A stretch of 64,000 nucleotides of DNA from NCBI RefSeq assembly GCF_004379255.2, contig NC_056040.1:806001-870000 (forward strand), written 5' to 3'. This stretch comes from Salvia splendens (lineage: Eukaryota > Streptophyta > Magnoliopsida > Lamiales > Lamiaceae). The position numbers and the translations under genes were made by a program. This document shows, one piece after another, positions 1 through 9,816 of the stretch (within the stretch, counting starts at the first letter, position 1; each line of letters starts with the position of its first letter). The notes beneath the pieces are model-generated. The model searched no databases. It was given only the letters and a program-made list of their open reading frames with translations, and was not told where the DNA came from.

Positions 1-29
1 AGTGTAAAGAGACAAAAAAACAAATATTC

Positions 30-760
30 ATCTGCATATCTCAATACAACCACAATGTCTATTTACTATAAACACACATTTGATAAAGACACTAAAAATG
101 AATATAGGAAAATCAAGAAGTTCAGCAAATCATCTATCTCTCACTTTGATCCATTTCGAGGTCTTGGTTTTATGACATACTGAAAATCCAAGTGGACTAA
201 TTAATTATCATGTAAAAAAACTGGTCAATTGTTGGTTCTTGAGTAATGAAATTGTTGAAGTGTTGAAATGATAAAAAAACAAATATTCATCTGCATATCT
301 CAAGACAATCACAATGTCTATTTACTATGAACACACATTTGATGAAGAAACTAGACACGAAGATAGTAAAATCAAGAATTTCAGCAAATAGTCCATCTCT
401 TAAGTTAGTCCATTTTGGATTCCTGGTATTTTGACAGACTGGAACAGGGTTCACAGTCTATTTACTATGAACACATATTTGGTATTTTGATCAAGAAACT
501 AAAAATGAAGAGTAAAATCAAGAATTTCAGCAAATAATCCCTCTCTTACTTTGGTCCATATCGAATTATTGGCATTTTGACAGACTGAAACAGGGTTCAC
601 ATTGTATATTTACTATGAACAAACATTTTGGTCAAGAAACTAAAAAAATGAATATAGTAAAACCAAATAATTTCAGCAAATTCCCTCTCTTACTTTGATC
701 CATTTTGAATTCTTGGTATTTTGGCAGACTGGAACAGGGTTCATAAAAATGGAGAACACA
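30..760. repeat. Tandem repeat of about 150-240 bp units
   Basis: About four diverged copies begin near 33, 279, 455 and 600. Shared blocks are 'tctatttactatgaacac', 'aaatcaagaatttcagcaaat' and 'ttgacagactggaacaggg'. The last block matches the inferred 3' splice site and first codons of the downstream exon at 728, so the duplication seems to have copied an intron/exon boundary. Copies differ by substitutions and small indels. Confidence 0.75.
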
Positions 761-1010
761 AATGAGAAGGACTTCAGCATAGCAGGTGAAACCACAACAG
801 AATGCCACGCCTCAAGCAAGGGGAACCCTGCTACTAATGACTGGATTCCATCCCCTTCAACTGAGGTAACTCATCATACGATCTCCATTCTCGATTCATC
901 TTTGTGTAGCTCGTGTGCACGTTTCCAGTACTCATTTTCTTGATCACCAACATGACTGCTCCTTTTAGGTGGATTTCACAAGTGATAAGCCCAGTAGGAG
1001 TGACTGCTGA
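728..1010 (+). CDS. Last two exons of an unidentified plant gene (partial)
   Basis: I do not recognise the protein. The reading is an acceptor 'ttttggcag' before 728, a 46-codon exon 728-865 with hydrophilic Ser/Thr/Glu-rich residues ending in SPSTE, a donor 'gag|gtaact', and an acceptor 'ccttttag' before 969. The final exon, 969-1010, encodes a short tail ending in SDC and a TGA stop. Phases agree (0/0). AT-rich sequence after 1010 with 'aataaa'-like words would be the 3' UTR. The rest of the gene would lie left of the window or in the repeated region. Support is splice consensus plus frame only; it could be a chance ORF. Confidence 0.4.
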
Positions 1011-1590
1011 CTTGTGGTTTGATCATTGCATTTGGTGTGGATGTGTTTGGAGTTTGAATCATGGATTCGAGTTGAAGGAGCGTTTTGATGGATTACAGTG
1101 ATTTGGCTTTGAGTGATGTGTGTATTTGTTGGATTAGATTCTTGCCCTTGTAATATTACTCCTAATATATTCCATTTCTGAAGTCAGTTAGGAAATGTGT
1201 TGCAGTTACTTAGTTGGCTGAGCAATTTGTGTGTCATTATGCCATTTGTGTGTTAAATAACTTAATTTAACCAAATACTTAGTACTATTTAATTTACATG
1301 GTAATATGGAGCAATATTTGTTTCGTCGTTCACCGTTGCATATCAGGTTAGAAAGGCCTATATCCGTGCTGATGTTTAAGAACACATTTTATAGCTTTGT
1401 TAGTAGGAATTTTCAAAATAAAATAATCAACACATATAAATTTCAAGTATAAAATATTTTTATTAGATTTTCTTGATATTAATCTAAAAGAGTAACAAAG
1501 ATTGAAAATTAATTATTTAATTAATTAAAGCTTTGACATAAAACAAAGTCCTAATTATCAAATTTAATAAAATAAATAATACTCGTACAA
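1011..1590. other. AT-rich spacer
   Basis: Probable 3' UTR followed by AT-rich DNA. No gene, RNA or clear transposon terminus seen. Confidence 0.5.
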
Positions 1591-1595
1591 CTTAG

Positions 1596-3450
1596 GCCAT
1601 CCGCATCGCGTCTCGATGCTGTCTCTATCTCGTCTCGGAGAGACGAGACATCGATGCAGCCAACCATCTCGGTCTCGTCTCGGGGGGCGTCTCGGCCCGG
1701 AGGGTGGCGTGGTGAGACGTCTCGCCACGCGCCAGCGCCACGTGGCGAGCGCTGGCGCTAGGCGTGACGCCCACTCGCCGGCCCGCGAGTGGGCGTCGTC
1801 ATGCTGACGCGATAAATAATTTTTTTTTAAATTCAATTTTAATAAAAATAAATAAAAACGGTAATAATTTTTTTTATTTTTTATTCTATAAATACTTATC
1901 TTTCACTCTCATTATACACACAAACACACATCTATTCTTCTCAATTCATCTATCTTTTCTCTCCAATTTTCATCTCATCTCTCCAATTTTCATCTCAAAA
2001 TGTCTGGCGACGGAAACTCTGGCGGCTCCGGCGGCTATGACTTGAACACGTTTGACGACTGGGGGGCATGTACAATGTCTTGGGTGCTTCCTGTTCGTCG
2101 ACGTCGGGCACCCAAGGCTCGTCGACGGCGGCGCCGTACCAACCACCGTATTTTGATGTGGATGCATACTCTCGTCCCTCCGCCCGGATGTATGGGCAAT
2201 CACAAGGATTATTCCAAATTAGGGAGGATTTTCCGGATGAACCCAATCCGGAAGGAGGACGAGGCGGTGGAAGCTGCGCGGGTCGCGCATTCGACGCCGT
2301 GGAGGAAGAGGAGGAGGCGGCCGAGGATGAGGATGAGGATATAGGTCATCATCCATACAGCCGCAACGACACGATGACTCTGTTCAACGCTTGGGTCAAC
2401 GTCTCGTACGATCCCATCGTCGGGAATCAACAAACCCGCAAGTATTTTTGGAAAAAGGTCACCAACGCCTACAACGAGAACAAGCCAAAGGGGTCCCGCC
2501 GCCGCACCATGAAGATGCTCCGCATTCATTTTGACCGAGTTGACAGAGATGTCAAAAAGTTTTTGCGGGATCTACAAGAATGAAGCGGCGAATTACCAAA
2601 GCGGAGCCAGTGGAGCCGACATTCTGGGAGCGGCTATGCGAGTCTTTTTTGACAACAACAACAAAGGATTCAAACATGTCGATGTTTGGGAGGCGGTCAA
2701 AGACGTTGAAAGGTGGGCTGTCGGTGTCCAGTCTAGCACGGGCTCAAGCTCGAAACGCACGAAGCATACAGCATGTGGCCAATACTCGTCTAGTGAGGGC
2801 AGGTCAGACAACGCCTCACAAGAGGTTGAGGGCACGACCACCGATGCAGGGCTCCTCCAGTGGGCGCCGTCGGCCGCAAGGGACCAAGGCGGCAAAGGCG
2901 GCTAGAGGGAGGAGGGGCCGAGGCGAATCAAGCCAGGCGGGCTCGGTCTCGGGCTCGAACACCCTATTGTCTATGTACTTGACCGCCACGATGACTGACA
3001 CTTCCAGCATGACGCCTCCCCAATATCAAGCCCATCTTGCCGGAATTGAGTATATGGCAAGACAAATTGGTATTCCTCCTACAGGTGGATTGAGTGCACC
3101 GCAACCGCCTTCGAGGGATGATTCGCCGGCGGAGTAGTTTTTAAGTGTGTAATTTTTAATTTCTAGTATTTTAAATTATGTCTTTTTTATTTATTTTTTT
3201 AGATTTTAATTATGTGTTTTTTTTAATTATGTGTTTTTTTAGGATTTTAAGTTGTAATTTTATTTTATTTAATGAAGTGTGTTTTTATTAATTGAATTTG
3301 TTGGAAATAAAAATAAAAAATGAAATTGATTGAATAGTTAAGTGATGAGATGATTAAGAGATGATTAAGAGATAAACGAATGAATGTGTTGTCTCTTAGT
3401 TAAGAGACGAGGTGAAAAGTACAATGGGGTCATGAACTACTCTACTCTAC
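1596..3450 (+). mobile_element. Decayed PIF/Harbinger-type element
   Basis: A TTA precedes a terminus starting GGCCATCCGCATCG (about 1596-1609). Subterminal sequence is GC-rich with repeated 'gtctcg' and 'gagac' words in both orientations. The element carries a Myb/SANT-type ORF (2000-3137) and no transposase. Its AT-rich 3' part (about 3290-3410, ending 'ttagttaagagac') is clearly similar to sequence after the transposase remnant at 25320-25430, which links the two elements. I could not find a matching 3' inverted terminus before the next element at 3454, so the right boundary is approximate. Confidence 0.6.
2000..3137 (+). pseudogene. Harbinger ORF1-like Myb/SANT (NAM-associated) protein, frameshifted
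   Basis: The ATG at 2000 opens a Gly-rich N-terminus. The frame then shifts near 2068 into Pro/Ser- and Glu-rich sequence followed by a trihelix-like block with motifs FNAWV, ILxN-like spacing and FWKKVTNAYNENKP (about 2380-2490). It shifts again near 2560 into KNEAANYQSGASGADIL and VWEAVKD, then into a basic region rich in Arg/Gly, and ends at 3137. This is the order seen in proteins described as no-apical-meristem-associated or glutathione S-transferase T3-like, which form the DNA-binding partner ORF of PIF/Harbinger transposons. At least three frame changes make it a pseudogene. GC content is well above that of the flanks. Confidence 0.7.
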
Positions 3451-3453
3451 TTA

Positions 3454-4891
3454 GGCCATCCACAATAGGCGCCCAGCGACCGCCCAGCCGAGCGCCGGCG
3501 CTGGGCGGTTCGCTGGGCGGTCTATTGCAGTCGCCCAGCGGACGATTGGAGAGAGAAACCGCGCAGCGCTGGGCGATCCGCTCGGCGCTATTGCAGCGCC
3601 CGGATCGCCCAGCGCGATTTTTTTTTAAATTCGAATTTTTGAAATTCAAATTTTTTTAAAAAAATCAAATATAAATTTTTTTTTATTTATTTATAAAAAT
3701 TGTTTTCTATATATAAAAATCAATTTTTATAAATAAATTTATACTAGAAATTCGTAATAGCCCATATATATTTAATGGGCTTACGAATTTATGAAACTCA
3801 TTCTTGGTTGTCTCTCTTTTATAGAGACATCCTTGAATGTTTTATGTTCCACTTTCGATGTGGGACAAACTCATTCTTGGTTGCCTCTATTTTATAGAGA
3901 CATCCTTGAATGTTTTATGTTCCACTTTCGATGTGGGACAAACTCATTCAAGGATGTTTCTCTTTTATAGAGAGATATCCATGAATGTTTTATGTTCCAC
4001 TTTCGATGTGGGACAAACTCATTCAAGGATGTTTCTCTATTATAGAGAGATATCCTTGAATGTTTTATGTTCCACTTTCGATGTGGGACAATCTCATTCA
4101 AGGATGTTTCTCTTTTATAGAGAGATATCCTTGAATGTTTTATGCTCCACTTTCGATGTGGGACAACTCATTCAAGGATGTTTCTCTTTTATAGAGAGAT
4201 ATCCTTGAATGTTTTATGTTCCACTTTCGATGTGGGACAATCTCATTCAAGGATGTTTCTCTTTTATAGAGAGATATCCTTGAATGTTTTATGCTCCACT
4301 TTCGATGTGGGACAAACTCATTCAAGGATGTTTCTCTTTTATAAAGAGATATCCTTGAATGTTTTATGTTCCACTTTCGATGTGGGACAATCTCATTCAA
4401 GGATGTTTCTCTTTTATAGAGAGATATCCTTGAATGTTTTATGTTCCACTTTCGATGTGGGACAATCTCATTCAAGGATTTTCTATAAAATTGTATTTTA
4501 AATTATGTCATTTTTATTTTTTTAAGATTTTAATTATGTCTTTTTTTTATTTTTTAACTTTAAGTTGTAATGTTATTTTAAATTTTCATTTGTAAATTTA
4601 ATTAATGTAATTTTTTTTAATTATGTACTTTTTAAATTTTATTAATATTAGTGAATTTTCCCGTATATGTCTCGTAAATTAAATTTCGTATATTGCGTTA
4701 TTGTTAATTATTGCATTTTGTATATATTTGTTAATAGTGATGTGGATAGTATGTGGCTAGGCTATGGCTGGGCTATTGCTGGGCTATTTGCTTGTTTTGA
4801 TGATGTGGCAGGAGGATTTTTAGTGCTGATGATGTGGCCGTGGCTAGGCTATGGCTGGGCTATTGATGGGCTATTTTTATTGTGGATGGCC
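3454..4891. mobile_element. Non-autonomous PIF/Harbinger-type element with perfect TIRs
   Basis: Terminal inverted repeats GGCCATCCACAATA (3454-3467) and its exact complement (4878-4891) are flanked by TTA on both sides (3451-3453, 4892-4894), the 3-bp target duplication typical of PIF/Harbinger. The left arm (3468-3610) is GC-rich and built from 'cgcccagcg' and 'gctgggcg' words. The right arm has 'ggctatggctgggctattg' twice. The centre is an array of 75-bp units. There is no transposase, so mobility would depend on a related element. Confidence 0.85.
3790..4490. repeat. Array of about nine 75-bp palindromic units
   Basis: Each unit contains 'cattcaaggat' and, about 30 bases on, 'atccttgaatg', so each can fold into a hairpin. 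It is followed by 'ttttatgttccactttcgat' and 'gtgggacaa'. The first units are variant ('cattcttggttg'); those after 3940 are nearly identical. Because 75 is a multiple of three and the unit lacks stops in some frames, long repetitive ORFs appear on both strands; these are not genes. Confidence 0.9.
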
Positions 4892-4894
4892 TTA

Positions 4895-5780
4895 CAAATT
4901 TTCAAAATGGTTAACTATCCATGAGCCCCCACGTCATCATTTAGGCATGTGACATGTCGATGCCTTGTGGTCTTTAATATACAAGGTATAACAAGTGGAT
5001 TCTCATGAATACTAGTCGTCGTTTTTTAGATGAAAACACGTCATCATGTAGGCATGTGACATGTCGATGCCTTGAGAGACAAATGTTAGATCTATGGTTT
5101 TATTTTTGGAAGAGGGGTAATGAGAGATTTGAGTTGGAAGAGAGAGACGTTAAATGGAATGATGTTGAAATTGGTGGGTTGGGTGGGTACCGAGAATTTC
5201 CATCCATTAACATTAAATTAATTAACATTATTTTAATGCTAATTGTAATAAGGGTGTTAATTAAACTGTATCAAATTACATTTAAATTCCCTAATTTTTA
5301 TCATAAATAGAAATGACTCAAGTGTGTTGGGACATTCCAAAGTGAAATACGAGTCTAATATCTTGGAATGAAGGGAATAGTACAAAGGTAAATAAGCACA
5401 TTCTTACATATATTATCGCTTTACATATGAGAACACATACATAACAAATGCATTCTCACAGATACTAATCGTCGCTTTTATATGAAAACTTACATTATAG
5501 AGATAAAGTGAACTATTATTTTTTAGGCGTACTTTTCACAAATACAACATTTTTTTTGCACTACTTATGTTTCCTATTCATTTAGCTTTTCATATAATTG
5601 TGTTAAACTTTACACAAAATTTAAAGCCAATCATCAACATTCAAGACACAGCAATCCATTAACTATTCAACTTTAATTCACGCAATTTTCATATAAAATG
5701 GATAAACAAAATTAGAGATACCATACACCTCAGTCCTCAGAATATCTAGAAACTTCGCCTCATTTTTTCGCTACATGAGG
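4895..5780. other. Intergenic spacer with a short duplicated block
   Basis: A block of about 37 bp ('aggcatgtgacatgtcgatg' with flanks) occurs at about 4930-4966 and 5036-5073. A related 'atactartcgtcg' block recurs near 5015 and 5465. Otherwise AT-rich with no gene seen. Confidence 0.55.
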
Positions 5781-8520
5781 GAGTCTCCCGCCTTCCAGAG
5801 ACATTTTACGGACTTACAAGAGAGAGTGAGAAGCTGAGAGAGGAGAGGAGAGGAGACGAGAGAGAGAGATATACCATTCCGCCGTCTGTTCTTTACGCCG
5901 TCGCTCGTCAAGGTCAGTTAGATATTCACCGATATTTTTGCGCTTTTTTTCGATCATTACATGTGCGGATCTATTAAATTCAAAGTTTCCGATTGTTAAA
6001 TTAGCTGAAATGTTGTTTTCCTATTCTAAGTATATTTCGATTTTATATTTCGATGAATTTGACGATCCTTCATCAAGAGTTTTCGGTATCCAACCGCTTT
6101 ATGTTTTTGAAATTATTTGCGCATCTGATCGATCATTTTATTATATTCAAAGTTTCCGATTGTTAAATTAGCTGAATGCTGTTTAAGTTTTCCTATTCTA
6201 AGTAGTAGTACATATTTTTGTTTTTGTATTTCGATGATTTCAACGATCCTTCATCCAGAGTTTTCTGTGTTTTCTGCATCCATTCTACGTTATGCTTTAT
6301 GTTTTACGCTTCTTTCTATCATTATATGTGTGGATTCATTTGTTTCAGGAGGAATTTAAACTTTCTGAATTCCGATTATTAAATTAGCTGCGATGTTGTT
6401 TTCCTATTTCATATATGTTTTATATTTATTTTTTCGGTGGATTTGTCCTTCATTCAGAGTTTCCTGTGCTTCTCTGTATCAGTTTTACTGCGTGCTTTCT
6501 GTTTTTTGCGCTTCTATTCGATCATTACATGTTTGGAACTGTTTGTTTTAGGAGGAATTCAAATACTCCAATTATTAACTTAGATGCAATGTAGTTTTCG
6601 TGTTTTAAGTAGTAGTGTATTTTATTTTTATTTTTGGTGGATTTATGATTAATCCGGCCTTCATTCTGTGCTTTTCTGTATCCATTTTACAGCGTGGTTT
6701 CTGTTTTTGCGCATCATTACATGTGGATTTACAGTATTTGTTTTAGGAGGAATGCACACATTTAATTTAGCTGCAATGTTGTTCTCTTATTTTACTTTTA
6801 TTTTTCCATGTATTTATCTATCATTCATTAGAGTTTTCTCTACTTTTCTGTATTCAGTTTTACAGTATGCTCCCAGTGGTTGTAGGATAATCGAAATTTT
6901 GGTGATTAGTTTACATTTGGAATCCGATTTAACAATAACCACTTTATAATGTTGTTTTTTCAGTTTGTAGCTTCGTCTTTCCTCTTTAAATTGCTGAAAC
7001 CTATTGTGTGTCTGAGTTAATTTTGTAAATTTTTCCGATGTTATCCTCTACATTTAAATAGGTTCGAGGTTGAATCATAGGAGTATAAAGTTTTGAATCT
7101 ATTTTCCCAATATTCACATGATCCTTCCCTTGAACCCATACCTGTTACTGTTTTGTCTTCAATTCTCAATTATCTGATAATTCTATTTGATGCGCGTGAA
7201 TGCAGATGTCATACTCGAGGAGATCAAGGTGTGTGCTAGATTATACGTTTCTGATGCTAATTTCACGCTTGCAATTGGTGATTTTATATGGAATTTGTTT
7301 GGTACCCACATTTTATGCAGTTACAGATCCCCTTCACCTTACTATAAGTGCAACAGTAGGTCTGTCTCAAGGTCCCTGACTCCGTCAAGGAGTTGGTCAA
7401 GGTAGTTTAGTACCTCGATGGCTCGATTGCATAAATTTCTTGAGGATTTCTTTTTTGGACATCTTAATTCTGATTGTAATCATGCTCAGGAGCTATGATT
7501 CCAGTGATGCTGAGAATCCAGGAAATAATCTGTATGTGAAGGAAAGGTAAACGTGGAGATCTTCGTGTTGATGAGTCCTATGTTTTGTTTGTTAACAGTA
7601 GTGCTCGGAGTTTTCCTTGAAATGTGTTGGTTATTGGCGCGTTCTGCTTATGCTTTGTGCTGTAACTATTGGTATTCAGATCGAAGGAGTTCACCTTGTT
7701 GCCGATACACAAACTAGGGAATCGTGTGGGTTTGGATTCGTGAGTATGTCCTCTCTGAAGGAGGCGGAACACTGAATCAAATACTTGGACCGATCTGTCC
7801 TTGAAGGCAGGGTTATATCTGTGGAGAAGGTAGGAATTTTCAGCAATTTCTTGCTTGTTGTAGCTGAAGCTTTCACTATTGTATTGGGATTGTTGAAGTT
7901 TCTTTGGTCACAGGGTAGCTGTGTGTAGCAGCTCTTCACCAAAACTAACAAATCAAATCAAATACATCAGCAAATCCAGAGGGTTAACTATGTCATGATT
8001 TACAGAGTAGTGTCTGGTGTATTGACTGGAAACTGATTGTGGGTTATGTTTTATTTCAGGCTAGACTACGGAGGGGAGGGACACCTACTCCGGGAAAGTA
8101 TCTCAGGCTGAAAACAGTTCACGGTGAGATGATCTGTCATTGTTAAAGTGTTTATCTGCATGTGGAAATGGAAATACTAGGCATTTGTTTTTGTTCATGT
8201 TATGTGTTGTCGTTCTAATACGTATGTGGAAATGGAAGTACTAAGCATTTAATTTTATTCACGTAGAGTGTTGTTGTTGTTGTTCCCCTAGCTACTCGTC
8301 TTATTCTAGAATCCATTCGCCTCGTTATTTGTCTGATAAGAATAGGAGCTGTAGCAGCTTCTTGCCTTGCATAAGGAGGGATGCCTTGAATCCTAGCTCA
8401 AGGAGCTACTCTAGAAGCATCTTGCCTTCTCGTTCGTCGAGAATCCATACTAGGAGTCCCAATGCATCTTCGTCCTCCCCATCTGTGTTGTCTAGATCCG
8501 TTAGTCCTAGGTGGTGGTAG
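5780..8520 (+). pseudogene. SR45a / transformer-2-like splicing factor, broken
   Basis: SR45a-type proteins are nuclear RS-RRM-RS splicing regulators. A purine-rich leader (to 5912) is followed by a 1.3-kb 5'UTR intron and coding exons at 7206-7228 (MSYSRRS), 7321-7401 (SPSPYYK, SVSRSLTPSRS), 7490-7546 (SSDAENPGN), 7680-7829 (RRM second half with RESCGFGFVSM and GRVISVEK), 8060-8123 (GGTPTPGKYL) and 8292-8520 (C-terminal RS region ending RSVSPRWW). All introns are GT-AG. Two lesions: exon 3 jumps from LYV to EGK, deleting the first part of the RRM (RNP2 region) and shifting frame; and a TGA lies at 7773-7775 inside exon 4 where the family has an Arg/Cys pair. Truncated isoforms of such genes can be made by alternative splicing, but a genomic deletion cannot be repaired that way. 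Confidence 0.75.
5913..7205 (+). other. 5'UTR intron of the SR45a-like gene with tandem repeats
   Basis: The intron runs from 'caag|gtcagtt' to 'tgcag|atg'. Between about 5930 and 6900 it holds about five diverged copies of a 170-190 bp unit with the words 'gatcattacatgtg', 'ttaaattagctg', 'atgttgttttcctattyta' and 'ccttcatycagagtttt'. Confidence 0.7.
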
Positions 8521-9283
8521 CTCTCTTGTCGTAGAAGGGGTTTGTGTTATTTAGGTTGATTGGATTAGGGTGTCCATGCTCGCTATTACTATGTTGCTAC
8601 TATTTACTGGGCTTATTAGTTATTACTGTATTTACTGATTAGCTATTATCTGGGATTTTATGTTGCTTTTCCTATTGATTTTATGTTTAAATTGAACACC
8701 GCATAGGCAATTTATGTCTAAACTTCAAAATTTGTTGATTTTAGCATAATGTGAGTAATTGTAGTTATTTTATGATTTTATCTGAGTGTTCAATTTACCA
8801 ATTTTATTCTGTTTTTTCCAATGTATAGCGATTTATTATTCATTTTAATTTAATTATTTTATATAAAAAAATATACTAACATGTTATGACTCCACTGTTT
8901 GAGTGGAATTATGATAATCGAAATTGATAAAAAAAAACAATAAAATTTTGATAAAAAAAATTTGATAAGAAGGATTGAGGTTGAATTGTAAGAAATAAAA
9001 TTGATAAACAATTATAGGTTGGAATATATTCAATAATAAACCTATAGGGACGTCCGATTTTATAGGTTAAATATAACAAGAAAATTAACGACTAGTAATA
9101 AACCTATAGGGCAGGAAAATTAACGACTAGTAATAAACCTATAGGGCCGGTCGATTTTATAGGTTAAGTATAACACGAAAATTAACTCATTTGATTTTAT
9201 GGATTGCATACAAAACTTAACCCGGGATAGGATTTTAAGCTGAAATTAGTATCATGCTATAATTATGATGTTGTAGGGTTATA
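8521..9283. other. Intergenic spacer with short direct repeats
   Basis: 3' UTR candidate, then AT-rich DNA. Around 9030-9180 the words 'aataaacctataggg' (three times) and 'cgattttataggtta' (twice) recur as a small local repeat. No gene seen. Confidence 0.5.
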
Positions 9284-9461
9284 CTCCTTTCGTCCCATAT
9301 AAGAAGTCCTGTTGACTTTTATGCATTAATTTTATAAAAATGATATTTCGTACTTAATAAATAGTTAAAGAGATAAATTGCAAAATAAGAGAGAGAATAA
9401 TGTAGAGAAGACTAACAAGTGCAGAAAAGTTAGCGTGACTCCACACGTGGGACGGATGGAG
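9284..9461. mobile_element. Stowaway-like MITE
   Basis: Termini 'ctcctttcgtccc' and 'gggacggatggag' are inverted and flanked by TA on both sides. Length is about 178 bp with no coding capacity. Confidence 0.7.
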
Positions 9462-9816
9462 TATATAATATGACTAATATAACAAGTTAGATATTATAAT
9501 ATTGATTAAATTGGCAAAATAAAAATTAATTAATTAATCATGTTCACTCCGGACTAATTAATTGAACATTAGGTTCATAATCAAGCTTATGAACTTGACT
9601 AGAATGAATTCATGATCAAATAAAAACCCGACATTATTACAGGGAGCTTATAAGTGTATGTGAGAAAGTACCAAAGGCCGAATGAAAGCAACAATAAATA
9701 TGACTTTAAGAAAACAAGTTATACTATGACCTTCGGAACTGATTTCTTGTGTGTAAGTATAACTAGTCATGTTGCAAGTAGAGCTTAGGATGTGTATGTT
9801 TGGAATGCTTTTGTGC

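Noticed and set aside
3790..4490. CRISPR-like array
   Set aside because: Units are contiguous without unique spacers, the locus is in a plant genome, and there are no cas genes.
3837..4501. Repetitive open frames on both strands over the 75-bp array
   Set aside because: They follow the repeat period (25 codons per unit) and exist on both strands; no start context or family similarity.
1596..4891. One large composite Harbinger element from 1596 to 4891
   Set aside because: The inner ends at 3454 and 4891 pair perfectly with their own TTA duplication, so two elements are more likely; not fully excluded.
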